DNA from: SAR202 cluster bacterium
Lineage (GTDB): Bacteria > Chloroflexota > Dehalococcoidia > Lucifugimonadales > UBA2962
Assembly (NCBI GenBank): GCA_009392275.1
Contig: VFGV01000011.1
Span: forward strand, 142,895 to 195,772
DNA: 52,878 bases
Direction: 5' to 3'
The notes under the pieces are model-generated. The model was not told the DNA's origin. It ran no database searches and was given only the letters and a program-made list of their open reading frames with translations. Both the position numbers and the translations under genes were made by a program. Positions 44,047 through 51,939 of this stretch are shown here, piece after piece (the stretch's first letter is position 1; each line of letters opens with the position of its first letter).

Positions 44047-44787
44047 TTACTGATTACAACTTTTTTTTACGCCGATAGGAGTAACCCATATTCGTTTAGA
44101 AATTTCATAACTAATAACAACATCATTTTGATTTGATTTCAAAGTTATGACCCCCCGATATGGTGAAGCATCTTTAATTACCGCCACGCGCTCCGGCATT
44201 ATTGAATTTTCAACAAAATATTTTAGTAATTCAGGATCATCTTCTGGGATTCGATCGATATGGACAGTATTTCCTGTTTTAACTTTGTCCAGCGGAACCG
44301 TCAGCCTATCTCTTACAAATCCGCTACCTGGGATTGGATGACCAAATGGGCATGTAGTAGGGTTTCCTAAACGTTCAGAAATTTTTGTTGCCAATTCATC
44401 TGATATTGCATGTTCAAGCCGATGAGCTTCTTCATGTGCCTTATGTGGTTCGAGGCCTAGCAGATCTACTACCATTCGTTTTGCGAGCCTCTGTCGTCGT
44501 ACAAGCTTTTCGGCAATTTCTCTCCCTCTGTCCGTTAGCGAGATATCTTTGTCTGGCAGCATTTCTACAAGATGTTCTCTAATTAGGCGCCTAATCATTC
44601 CTCCGATTGAAGGTAATGTGGTTCCTAGTTCCTCTTTTTCAGGCAAACGTTTTAATTGTTCCGCCAACTGCGTATTTGTAACTTTTATACCTAGTTCATC
44701 AAGTTGAAAGATGGAAACTAGATAATTTTCAGCAGCCATTGAGAGGCGACTGGACTGTGTTGTATTTGTCGGTTTTGAAATTGCCAT
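44047..44787 (-). CDS. DtxR/MntR-family metal-dependent regulator
   Basis: A 246-residue regulator: N-terminal winged helix (MAAENYLVSIFQLDELGIKVTNTQLAEQLK), SLTDRGREIAEKLVRRQRLAKRMVVDLLGL, the metal-binding/dimerisation domain HEEAHRLEHAISDELATKISERLGNPTTCPFGHPIP, and a C-terminal FeoA/SH3-like domain (LLKYFVENSIMPERVAVIKDASP). Family members sense Fe(II) or Mn(II) and repress uptake genes; metal and targets are unknown here. Two palindromes lie in the 100 bp upstream and may be autoregulatory sites. The gene is divergent from the str operon. Confidence 0.9.
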   Translation of the reverse strand: MAISKPTNTTQSSRLSMAAENYLVSIFQLDELGIKVTNTQLAEQLKRLPEKEELGTTLPSIGGMIRRLIREHLVEMLPDKDISLTDRGREIAEKLVRRQRLAKRMVVDLLGLEPHKAHEEAHRLEHAISDELATKISERLGNPTTCPFGHPIPGSGFVRDRLTVPLDKVKTGNTVHIDRIPEDDPELLKYFVENSIMPERVAVIKDASPYRGVITLKSNQNDVVISYEISKRIWVTPIGVKKSCNQ

Positions 44788-44805
44788 CTATTAAGCCTGG
44801 ACGAT

Positions 44806-44817
44806 AAATGATCATTT
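44806..44817. repeat. 12-bp palindrome upstream of DtxR-family gene
   Basis: AAATGATCATTT is a perfect palindrome 19 bp before the ATG of the DtxR-family gene on the minus strand. It could be an operator, but does not match a DtxR consensus that I know. Confidence 0.35.
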
Positions 44818-44849
44818 GATTTTATACGAACTTACCAATTTTTTTTATT

Positions 44850-44870
44850 TTTATCTGTATAAAAGATAAA
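44850..44870. promoter_or_regulatory. Inverted repeat upstream of DtxR-family gene (possible operator)
   Basis: TTTATCT-N7-AGATAAA is a 21-bp interrupted palindrome, 63 bp upstream of the DtxR-family gene start. Length and symmetry suit a dimeric regulator and it may mediate autoregulation. The sequence does not match the classic DtxR box. Confidence 0.4.
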
Positions 44871-44948
44871 TGAATATCATTAATAAAGCTAAATAATCCA
44901 TCTTTAGCTACTCTTTAGAAAATTAGGAAAACATTGCTTCTGTCGCTG

Positions 44949-44978
44949 TTGACATTAGCAATCTTAGAGAAGTAAGAT
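44949..44978 (+). promoter_or_regulatory. Candidate promoter of str-S10 operon
   Basis: A perfect TTGACA (44949-44954) and TAAGAT (44973-44978, 4 of 6 consensus bases) are 18 bp apart. The leader to rpsL would be about 145 nt. Confidence 0.5.
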
Positions 44979-45131
44979 TTATGTTTGCCGCCTGTTTGGG
45001 TGGAGGTGTTGAATTGTGCAAATTTAACATCCAAATGAAAGGCTTAGCACTCTTGGTAATATCCCATGAAGAATACCGATAAGCTTTCCATTTGATTTGA
45101 AGGTAAAAATAGTAAGGATTAAATATAAAAT

Positions 45132-45569
45132 ATGCCGACAGTAAATCAGTTGGTTAGAAAAGGGCGAAAGTCTAAAATTAAAAAGGAGACAGCTCCAGCA
45201 TTAAGAGTTACATATAACTCTCTTAGAAACAGGACTGACAAAGGTGCTGGATCACCTCAAAAAAGAGGCGTGTGTGTTCAAGTAAGGACAATGACTCCGA
45301 AAAAGCCTAATTCAGCTTTAAGAAAAGTTGCACGAGTAAGGTTAACCAACGGCATGGAAGTAACAGCATACATTCCTGGAGAAGGGCATAACCTGCAAGA
45401 GCACTCAGTTGTTTTGTTACGTGGAGGCAGGGTCAAAGATTTACCAGGGGTTAGGTATCACATTATAAGAGGAGCCTTAGATACATCTGGAGTTGATGAC
45501 CGTAAAAGAGGTAGAAGTAAATATGGAAGTAAGCTTAATCCGCAAGTGGCTGCAGCCGCAGCGGAATAG
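45132..45569 (+). CDS. rpsL: Ribosomal protein uS12
   Basis: A 145-residue S12: [77 protein letters not shown]. The decoding-centre loop [13 protein letters not shown] is intact. The C-terminus is longer than in E. coli and ends in an Ala-rich tail (QVAAAAAE). It is the first gene of the str-S10 operon. rpsG follows after 11 bp. Confidence 0.98.
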   Translation: MPTVNQLVRKGRKSKIKKETAPALRVTYNSLRNRTDKGAGSPQKRGVCVQVRTMTPKKPNSALRKVARVRLTNGMEVTAYIPGEGHNLQEHSVVLLRGGRVKDLPGVRYHIIRGALDTSGVDDRKRGRSKYGSKLNPQVAAAAAE

Positions 45570-45580
45570 TAAATATAGTC

Positions 45581-46051
45581 ATGGCTAGAAGACACAGGGC
45601 AGAAAAACGAGAAGTAGATGCGGACCCAAAATATGGGAGTATCGACGTTGCAAAATTTATTAACCGAGTGATGATTGGTGGGAAAAAAACTGTAGCCCGT
45701 AAAGTAGTTTATTCCGCGATTGATATAGTTGAAGAAAGGGCTAAGCGCCCTGGGATAGAGGTGTTTGATCAGGCTATTAGAAATACCGTTCCATTGCTAG
45801 AGGTCAAGTCTCGTAGGGTGGGTGGATCTACTTACCAAGTGCCTAATGAAGTTAGGCCTGAGAGGCGTACGACATTAGCAATGAGGTGGATTATAGCTGC
45901 AGCAAGAGCTAGGTCTGGGCGTCCAATGGCTGAGAGGCTATCCCAGGAGTTGCTGGAAGCATCAAGAGGAGAAGGTACAGCAGTTAAGCGTAAGGAAGAT
46001 TTACACAGGATGGCAGAAGCAAATAAAGCATTTGCCCATTATCGCTGGTAG
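45581..46051 (+). CDS. rpsG: Ribosomal protein uS7
   Basis: A 156-residue S7 with [70 protein letters not shown] and [20 protein letters not shown], all canonical. It nucleates assembly of the 30S head and, in enterobacteria, controls the str operon. It lies 43 bp before fusA. Confidence 0.98.
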   Translation: MARRHRAEKREVDADPKYGSIDVAKFINRVMIGGKKTVARKVVYSAIDIVEERAKRPGIEVFDQAIRNTVPLLEVKSRRVGGSTYQVPNEVRPERRTTLAMRWIIAAARARSGRPMAERLSQELLEASRGEGTAVKRKEDLHRMAEANKAFAHYRW

Positions 46052-46094
46052 AAATATAGAAATATCAAACGGCATTTAATTAGGTAATTATTTT

Positions 46095-48161
46095 ATGAGT
46101 TCTACAAACAAACTAAACAAAACCCGCAATATTGGCTTCATAGCTCATATTGATGCTGGGAAAACCACAGTCACCGAAAGAGTTCTCTATTTTGCAGGTC
46201 GAATTCATAAAATTGGTGGCGTGGACCAGGGTACAACCGCTATGGACTGGATGGAACAAGAAAAAGAACGAGGAATTACCATAACAGCTGCAGCAACAAA
46301 CTGTAGTTGGAACGGGTATAACATCAATGTTATTGATACTCCTGGGCACGTTGACTTTACAGCAGAGGTTGAAAGAAGTTTAAGGGTTCTAGACGGGGGC
46401 GTGGTTGTTTTAGATGCTGTAGCCGGTGTGCAGTCTCAGAGTGAAACAGTATGGAGGCAGGCCGATAAATATCAAGTGCCTCGAATATGCTTTATCAACA
46501 AAATGGACAAAGTAGGATCAGACCTAGACCGCGTAATGCAAAGCATAGTTCGCCGGTTACGGGCTAATCCGGTCGCGATACAACTTCCTTGGGGTACAGA
46601 AGCAGCCTTTAAAGGGGTTATAGACCTAATAGAGCGAAAGGCATATTCATATCCGGAGGAAGGAGAGCAAATTCCTACAGAGCATCCTGTGCCAGATGAT
46701 ATGAAAGATGAAGTGGAAAAATATAGGGCTACGTTGGTAGAAAAAATTTCAGAGCTAGATGATGAGTTAATGCTTAAATACCTTGAGGATGCGGAGATCA
46801 CTAATCAAGAAATAAAGACAGCGTTACGCAAGGCCACGATAAAAAATAAAATTGTACCGGTATTAGTAGGTACGGCTCTAAAGACTAAAGCGATACAGCC
46901 ATTAATTGATGCAATCAATGAATATCTGCCATCACCATTAGATGTTCCTGCAATTATTGGCAAGGAAACTAAGACAGGTAATGAAGTAGAAAGAAAACCG
47001 TCTGCTGATGAGGCGTTCTCAGCTTTGGCATTTAAAGCTGTCACCGATCCGTTTATAGGTCGGTTAATATACTTCAGGTCTTATTCCGGAACAGTTAAAT
47101 CTGGCGCAATGGTAATTAATTCTTCAACCGGCAAGAAAGAACGCATTGGCCGTATAGTCAAAATGCATGCGAATACTAAAGCTGATGTTGACGTGGTAGA
47201 AGCAGGAGATATAGCGGCGGCTGTCGGGCTAAAGGGCACTTCTACAGGTGACACCTTATGTGATGATTCAGCTCCTGTTCTGTTGGAGTCAATTAGTTTT
47301 CCAGAGCCAGTTGTTTCTGTTGCTATCGAACCTAAAACAAGAAGCGATCAAGACAAGATGTCAGAGGCATTAATAAAACTTTCAGATGAAGACCCAACCT
47401 TACGAGTTTCGTATGATGAAGAAATAGGACAAACAGTGTTGTCCGGTATGGGCGAGTTACATTTGGATATTATCGTAGATAGAATGCTTCGTGAATTTAA
47501 TGTTGAGGGTAATGTTGGTCAACCTAAGGTTGCATACCGAGAAGCTATTAGGGTTCCATCTAAAGCTGAAGGGAAATTTGTTAGACAGAGTGGTGGGCAC
47601 GGTCAATATGGACATGTGAAGATTGAAGTTGAGCCGCTTGATTCTGACAAGCCCTTTGAATTTGAAGATAAGATAAAAGGCGGAAACGTTCCTAAGCAGT
47701 ATATACCTGCAGTCCGTAAAGGGCTTCAGCAGGCTCTCGGAGTTGGTCCTGTAGCGGGATATCCTGTTGTTGGAGTAAAGGCAATATTGGTGGACGGATC
47801 TTATCACGACGTTGACTCGTCAGAAGTGGCATTTACAGTCGCAGGATCAATGGCTATGAAGGAGGCTCTTAATCGGGCTAAAGGATATCTGCTTGAGCCG
47901 GTTATGAATCTCGAGGTCACTTCTCCGGGGGATTTTTTGGGAGAAGTTGTTGGAGATTTGGGTCGCCGCCGTGCGCAGGTTAAAAACATTGACGCTATTG
48001 ACGACACTCAACTTATTTTCGCATCGATACCTTTAGCGGAAACTTTTGGTTATGCAAATACTTTAAGGTCGCTTACGCAAGGACGTGCTAGTTTTTCTCT
48101 AGAATTTTCTGCTTTTGAAGAAGCACCAAAATCAGTAGTCGAAATGCAGCAGGCAATATAA
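46095..48161 (+). CDS. fusA: Elongation factor G
   Basis: A 688-residue EF-G with the GTPase motifs AHIDAGKTT (P loop), QEKERGITITAAAT (switch I region), VIDTPGHVDFT and INKMDK, and the domain IV loop QSGGHGQYGHVKIEVEP. It drives translocation on the ribosome. The usual tufA gene does not follow; rpsJ begins four bases after the stop, which fuses the str and S10 clusters. Confidence 0.98.
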   Translation: MSSTNKLNKTRNIGFIAHIDAGKTTVTERVLYFAGRIHKIGGVDQGTTAMDWMEQEKERGITITAAATNCSWNGYNINVIDTPGHVDFTAEVERSLRVLDGGVVVLDAVAGVQSQSETVWRQADKYQVPRICFINKMDKVGSDLDRVMQSIVRRLRANPVAIQLPWGTEAAFKGVIDLIERKAYSYPEEGEQIPTEHPVPDDMKDEVEKYRATLVEKISELDDELMLKYLEDAEITNQEIKTALRKATIKNKIVPVLVGTALKTKAIQPLIDAINEYLPSPLDVPAIIGKETKTGNEVERKPSADEAFSALAFKAVTDPFIGRLIYFRSYSGTVKSGAMVINSSTGKKERIGRIVKMHANTKADVDVVEAGDIAAAVGLKGTSTGDTLCDDSAPVLLESISFPEPVVSVAIEPKTRSDQDKMSEALIKLSDEDPTLRVSYDEEIGQTVLSGMGELHLDIIVDRMLREFNVEGNVGQPKVAYREAIRVPSKAEGKFVRQSGGHGQYGHVKIEVEPLDSDKPFEFEDKIKGGNVPKQYIPAVRKGLQQALGVGPVAGYPVVGVKAILVDGSYHDVDSSEVAFTVAGSMAMKEALNRAKGYLLEPVMNLEVTSPGDFLGEVVGDLGRRRAQVKNIDAIDDTQLIFASIPLAETFGYANTLRSLTQGRASFSLEFSAFEEAPKSVVEMQQAI

Positions 48162-48164
48162 ATC

Positions 48165-48476
48165 ATGGTAACGAAACAGAAAATAAGAATTGTTCTAAAA
48201 GCTTTTGATCACAAAATCTTAGATTTGTCTGCTGGTCAAATCGTCGAGGCAGCAGAGAGGACAGGTGCCCAAGTTGCAGGTCCTGTACCTTTGCCGACTT
48301 CGATTAAAAGGTTTTGCGTGATTCGTTCTCCACATGTTTTTAAGAAGTCTAGAGAGCATTTTGAATTACGGACTCATAACCGCTTAATCGACATATTAGA
48401 GCCAACAAATAAAACGATAGACACATTGACGAACTTGAATGTTCCCGCCGGTGTCGATATCTCGATAAAGTTGTAG
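48165..48476 (+). CDS. rpsJ: Ribosomal protein uS10
   Basis: A 103-residue S10 with [56 protein letters not shown] and a C-terminal [11 protein letters not shown]. Besides its ribosomal role it joins NusB in antitermination. It follows fusA with a 3-bp gap. Confidence 0.98.
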   Translation: MVTKQKIRIVLKAFDHKILDLSAGQIVEAAERTGAQVAGPVPLPTSIKRFCVIRSPHVFKKSREHFELRTHNRLIDILEPTNKTIDTLTNLNVPAGVDISIKL

Positions 48477-48482
48477 ATCGAT

Positions 48483-49469
48483 ATGAGTAATCAAATGACT
48501 ATACAGGCTATTTTAGGTCGTAAATTAGGAACTACAGGAATGGTGCGTCAGACCGGCGACATTGATTGTGTGACAGCTATAGTTGCAGGTCCATGCACAA
48601 TTACCCAGCTTAAAACTCATGATAATGACGGATATTGTGCTGTTCAGATCGGTTTTGAAGAGGCGAAAAACTCCAATAAACCAATGTCTGGTCACCTTTC
48701 TGCAAGCGGGAATAAATTTAAACACCTAGCTGAAGTACGGCTCCCTAATAGCGATTCAATTGACCCAGAATATGAGAACCAATTGAATATCGGACAAGTC
48801 ATAGATGTGAATAGTTTCAGCGTAGGCGATCGCATTGATGTAACTGGATATTCTAAGGGTAGAGGTTTTTCAGGAGGCATAAAAAGGCACGGATTTCATG
48901 GTGGGCCAAAAACACACGGACAATCTGATAGACATAGGGCGCCTGGCTCAATAGGGGCTGGCAGCACTCCTGGCAAGGTCATTAAAGGAATGAAGATGGC
49001 CGGCCATTATGGAGACGAAAAAGTGACTGTGCAAAACTTGGAAGTGGTTCAAACTGACAGTAATCGTAATCTTATATTTGTAAAAGGAGCGATTCCTGGC
49101 GCAAGAAACTCAATAATATATTTGCGTAGAAGTATCAAAGATCCGAAAAATCAAGGATTGATAATTGAACTACAAGAGCCAGTTGTAGAAGATGAAATGA
49201 TAGAAGAAACACCAGTTGCTGAGGCTGTGGAAACACCAGTTGCTGAGGCTGTAGAAACACCAGCTGCTGAGGCTGAAGAAGAGCCAGCTGCTGAGGCTGA
49301 AGAAACACCAGCTGCTGAGGCTGAGGAAACACCAGTTGCTGAGGCTGAGGAAGAGCCAGTTGCTGAGGCTGAAGAAACACCAGTTGCTGAGGCTGAGGAA
49401 GAGCCAGCTGCTGAGGCTGAGGAAGAGCCAGCTACTGAAACTGAAGAAGAACAAAAAAGCCAATCTTAG
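48483..49469 (+). CDS. rplC: Ribosomal protein uL3 with acidic octapeptide-repeat tail
   Basis: Residues 1 to about 225 are a normal L3: ILGRKLGTTGM, GRGFSGGIKRHGFHGGPKTHG, HRAPGSIGAGSTPGKVIKGMKMAGHYG. The normal protein is about 210 residues, but this one is 328. The extra C-terminal part, after VVEDEMIEE, is ten units of (T/E)P(V/A)AEA(E/V)E, a strongly acidic Pro/Ala/Glu stretch, ending EQKSQS. The same repeat occurs at the end of S3 in this operon. The tail is probably disordered and exposed, because the L3 C-terminus lies on the ribosome surface. Whether it has a function is unknown. Confidence 0.97.
   Translation: MSNQMTIQAILGRKLGTTGMVRQTGDIDCVTAIVAGPCTITQLKTHDNDGYCAVQIGFEEAKNSNKPMSGHLSASGNKFKHLAEVRLPNSDSIDPEYENQLNIGQVIDVNSFSVGDRIDVTGYSKGRGFSGGIKRHGFHGGPKTHGQSDRHRAPGSIGAGSTPGKVIKGMKMAGHYGDEKVTVQNLEVVQTDSNRNLIFVKGAIPGARNSIIYLRRSIKDPKNQGLIIELQEPVVEDEMIEETPVAEAVETPVAEAVETPAAEAEEEPAAEAEETPAAEAEETPVAEAEEEPVAEAEETPVAEAEEEPAAEAEEEPATETEEEQKSQS
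49209..49448 (+). repeat. Ten 24-bp in-frame repeats in rplC
   Basis: Ten consecutive 24-bp units encode TPVAEAVE (twice), TPAAEAEE, EPAAEAEE, TPAAEAEE, TPVAEAEE, EPVAEAEE, TPVAEAEE, EPAAEAEE and EPATETEE. The unit is exactly eight codons, so unit gain or loss keeps the frame. The last unit is the most diverged. Confidence 0.95.
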
Positions 49470-49478
49470 TGAAATATT

Positions 49479-50159
49479 TTGAAAATTAGACTTTTAGACA
49501 TAGAAGGTAAATCGTTAGGTCACATTGACATCGAGGATCACCTATTTGGTGCTGCTGCCAATCAATCGTTGGTGCATCAGGTAATAGTTGCACAGCAGGC
49601 TAATGCGCGGCAAGGCACTGTTGGTACAAAAAATAGAGCAGCAGTGGCTGGGGGAGGCAGAAAGCCATGGCGACAGAAAGGGACAGGTAGGGCAAGACAC
49701 GGCTCAATAAGGTCGCCGATATGGAAGGGCGGTGGAGTAGTATTTGGACCTTCTCCTAGAAGCTATAGGCAGAACACTCCGAAGAGGATGAAAAATGCAG
49801 CGTTGAGATCTTCGATATCGAGTAAAGTTCGCGACGGTGATCTTATAGTTATCGATAAGTTCGAATTAGAAGAAATTAAAACCAAAAATGTTGCTCATGT
49901 GCTCAAATCACTAAAAGTACAAGGTTCAGTTTTGTTGGTTGCGGATGGTGCAGGCACAGCTGTATTTAAAGCTGCCCGAAACATCAACGGTGTAAAGCTA
50001 ATTCCATCACATAAACTGAATTCACTTGATGTGCTTTCAAAAAGTAAAATAGTAATGACTTTAGATGCAGTAAGAAACGCTGAAAGTATCTGGGGTTTAC
50101 CATTTACTAGAAAAAAAGATGTTGAGGCAGCGAAGCTAATTGATGAGGATCTAAATTGA
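49479..50159 (+). CDS. rplD: Ribosomal protein uL4 (TTG start)
   Basis: A 226-residue L4: KIRLLDIEGKSLGHIDI at the start, QGTVGTKNRAAVAGGGRKPWRQKGTGRARHGS, WKGGGVVFGPSPRSY, PKRMKNAALRSSIS. The start is a TTG at 49479; alignment with the L4 family (M-K-x5-DIEGK) places the first residue exactly there, and no ATG is available. No clear ribosome site is seen, so translation may be coupled to rplC 9 bp upstream. Confidence 0.96.
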   Translation: MKIRLLDIEGKSLGHIDIEDHLFGAAANQSLVHQVIVAQQANARQGTVGTKNRAAVAGGGRKPWRQKGTGRARHGSIRSPIWKGGGVVFGPSPRSYRQNTPKRMKNAALRSSISSKVRDGDLIVIDKFELEEIKTKNVAHVLKSLKVQGSVLLVADGAGTAVFKAARNINGVKLIPSHKLNSLDVLSKSKIVMTLDAVRNAESIWGLPFTRKKDVEAAKLIDEDLN

Positions 50160-50443
50160 ATTCTTCCGAAATTATCATAAGGCCATTAATTACTGAGAAA
50201 AGCACCTTACTTCAAGAGTCGCAGAGAAGGTATGTTTTTGAGGTGAATCGGCAATCAACCAAAATCGAAATCAAGAAAGCGATAGAAGAAGCGTTTGATG
50301 TGAATGTGATTAAAGTAAACACGATGAACTCCAAAGGCAAGTCGAAGAGGTATGGACCACGTCCGACTGCGTTAAAAACAATAAAAAAAGCGATCGTGCA
50401 ATTAGCCCCTGGCGAAACTATAACTATATTTGAGGGCGTGTAA
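50156..50443 (+). CDS. rplW: Ribosomal protein uL23 (TTG start)
   Basis: A 95-residue L23: EIIIRPLITEKSTLL, RYVFEVNRQSTKIEIKKAIEEAFDVNVIKVNTMNSKGK. The TTG start overlaps the TGA stop of rplD (ATTGA), and GAGG lies 8 nt upstream. L23 is the docking site for trigger factor and SRP at the exit tunnel. Confidence 0.96.
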   Translation: MNSSEIIIRPLITEKSTLLQESQRRYVFEVNRQSTKIEIKKAIEEAFDVNVIKVNTMNSKGKSKRYGPRPTALKTIKKAIVQLAPGETITIFEGV

Positions 50444-50446
50444 TAA

Positions 50447-51277
50447 ATGCCATTAAGAAAATTAAAACCTAATAGTCCTGGACAGCGTGGGGTAGTTATT
50501 CAAACTACTGACGATATAACTACACGTAAACCTAAAAAGTCTCTAACTAAAGGGATGAAAAGAGGGTCAGGCAGGGATAATAAAGGTCGTATTTCTGTGA
50601 GACATAGGGGTGGCTCACACAAGCGTCGGTATAGAGAGATAGATTTTAAACGAGATAAATATGATATACCTGGAGAGATAACCTCCATAGAGTACGACCC
50701 TAATAGATCGGCGAGAATTGCGTTAGTTAAATATAAAGATGGAGAATGGAGATACATCATCGCTCCCCTTGGCATGCAGGTTGGATCACAAATAATTTCA
50801 GGAGAATCTGCTGAAATTAAAGATGGAAATGCATTGCCTCTAAAATCCATACCTACTGGAGCCCAAGTACATAATATAGAGATGAATCCAGGAGCAGGTG
50901 GCCAGTTAGTTAGAAGTGCGGGTGGTTCGGCGCAAGTTCTTGCTAAAGAAGGTAATCAAACATTAATACGAATGCCATCTGGCGAAGTCAGAAGAATTAA
51001 CAGTGATTGTATGGCAACCATAGGTCAAATCGGAGCTACTGATAATAAGAATACTAAGCATGGGAAGGCAGGTAGACGTCGAAATATGGGTTGGAGGCCG
51101 TCTGTTAGAGGAGTGGTAATGTCGCCGAGAGACCATCCTCATGGTGGTGGAGAAGGTAAGTCACCTATAGGAATGCCTAGTCCTAAGACTCCTTGGGGTA
51201 AGCCTGCCTTAGGATATCGAACCCGTAGGAACAAGTCGACAACTAAGAATATAGTAAGAAGGCGGTATCAAAAATAG
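50447..51277 (+). CDS. rplB: Ribosomal protein uL2
   Basis: A 276-residue L2 with RKLKPNSPGQRGVV-type start, GRDNKGRISVRHRGGSHKRRYREIDF, IPTGAQVHNIEMNPGAGGQLVRSAGG and GWRPSVRGVVMSPRDHPHGGGEGKSPIG, the peptidyl-transferase-near signature. It starts at an ATG 3 bp after rplW. Confidence 0.98.
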   Translation: MPLRKLKPNSPGQRGVVIQTTDDITTRKPKKSLTKGMKRGSGRDNKGRISVRHRGGSHKRRYREIDFKRDKYDIPGEITSIEYDPNRSARIALVKYKDGEWRYIIAPLGMQVGSQIISGESAEIKDGNALPLKSIPTGAQVHNIEMNPGAGGQLVRSAGGSAQVLAKEGNQTLIRMPSGEVRRINSDCMATIGQIGATDNKNTKHGKAGRRRNMGWRPSVRGVVMSPRDHPHGGGEGKSPIGMPSPKTPWGKPALGYRTRRNKSTTKNIVRRRYQK

Positions 51278-51280
51278 CAT

Positions 51281-51565
51281 ATGTCAAGATCAATTAAAAA
51301 AGGACCATTTGTACATCCTAAGCTTGCTATGAAAGTTGAACAAGCTAAGAATAGTTCGGGGAAGACCGCAATTAAAACCTGGTCTAGGGCATCAATGATA
51401 ATGCCTGACATGCTCGGGTTAACTATTGCAGTGCATGATGGAAGAAGGCATGTGCCAGTATTTATCAGTGAGAATATGGTGGGACATCGATTAGGAGAAT
51501 TCGCGCCTACCAGAACTTTTAGAGGTCATATCGCTAAGTCTGACAAAGCGAGTGCAATAAGGTAA
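51281..51565 (+). CDS. rpsS: Ribosomal protein uS19
   Basis: A 94-residue S19: [64 protein letters not shown]. The sequence is canonical over its whole length. It starts 3 bp after rplB. Confidence 0.98.
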   Translation: MSRSIKKGPFVHPKLAMKVEQAKNSSGKTAIKTWSRASMIMPDMLGLTIAVHDGRRHVPVFISENMVGHRLGEFAPTRTFRGHIAKSDKASAIR

Positions 51566-51582
51566 GAGATTAAATAATAAAT

Positions 51583-51939
51583 GTGGTTAATGAAATGTCA
51601 TCAAAAGCAATAGTAAAAGATACAGGAATATCGGTGAAGAAAATCAAGCCGATAGCTGATTTAGTTAGAGGGATGAAAGTTTCAGAGGCACTAATAACTT
51701 TGCGATTTTTACCCTCCCCTGCCGCTAAGGTTGTATCAAAAGTAATTAAGTCCGCTAACTCGAACGCAGAAAATGAGGTTTTGACCCGAACGGATGATAT
51801 GAAAGTGGTTGAAATATATGCAAATGAAGGCAAGACAACAAAACGGTTTAGGGCAAGAGCTAGGGGAAGGTCAGCTAGAATTTTTAGGAGAAATAGTCAT
51901 ATAACTGTGGTTGTTGATCAACAAGAGGCGGTGAATTAG
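51583..51939 (+). CDS. rplV: Ribosomal protein uL22
   Basis: L22 with ISVKKIKPIADLVRGMKVSEALITLRFLPSPAAKVVSKVIKSANSNAENE and KRFRARARGRSARIFRRNSHITVVV (tunnel-lining hairpin RARARGRSARI). A GTG at 51583 gives 118 residues; an ATG at 51595 (MSSKAIV) is equally possible. No strong ribosome site distinguishes them. Confidence 0.96.
   Translation: MVNEMSSKAIVKDTGISVKKIKPIADLVRGMKVSEALITLRFLPSPAAKVVSKVIKSANSNAENEVLTRTDDMKVVEIYANEGKTTKRFRARARGRSARIFRRNSHITVVVDQQEAVN

Larger units (their letters stand above)
44788..45131. other. 344-bp divergent intergenic region (dtxR-type gene/str operon)
   Basis: It contains two palindromes near the regulator gene, a candidate rpsL promoter (44949-44978) and a leader of about 150 nt before rpsL. 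The leader has a G-rich stretch (TTTGGGTGGAGGTG) but no recognised riboswitch. No ORF is convincing. Confidence 0.5.

Noticed and set aside
49209-49448. Tandem 24-bp units in rplC and rpsC read as a CRISPR-like array
   Set aside because: There are no spacers. The units are contiguous, in frame and encode a protein tail.
49135-49463. Long minus-strand frames rich in QPQQL or SLSNW-type repeats opposite rplC
   Set aside because: They are the antisense reading of the 24-bp repeats in the L3 tail. The repeat unit has no stops on several frames, so such ORFs arise automatically. The same holds for the frame opposite rpsC at 52622-52810.
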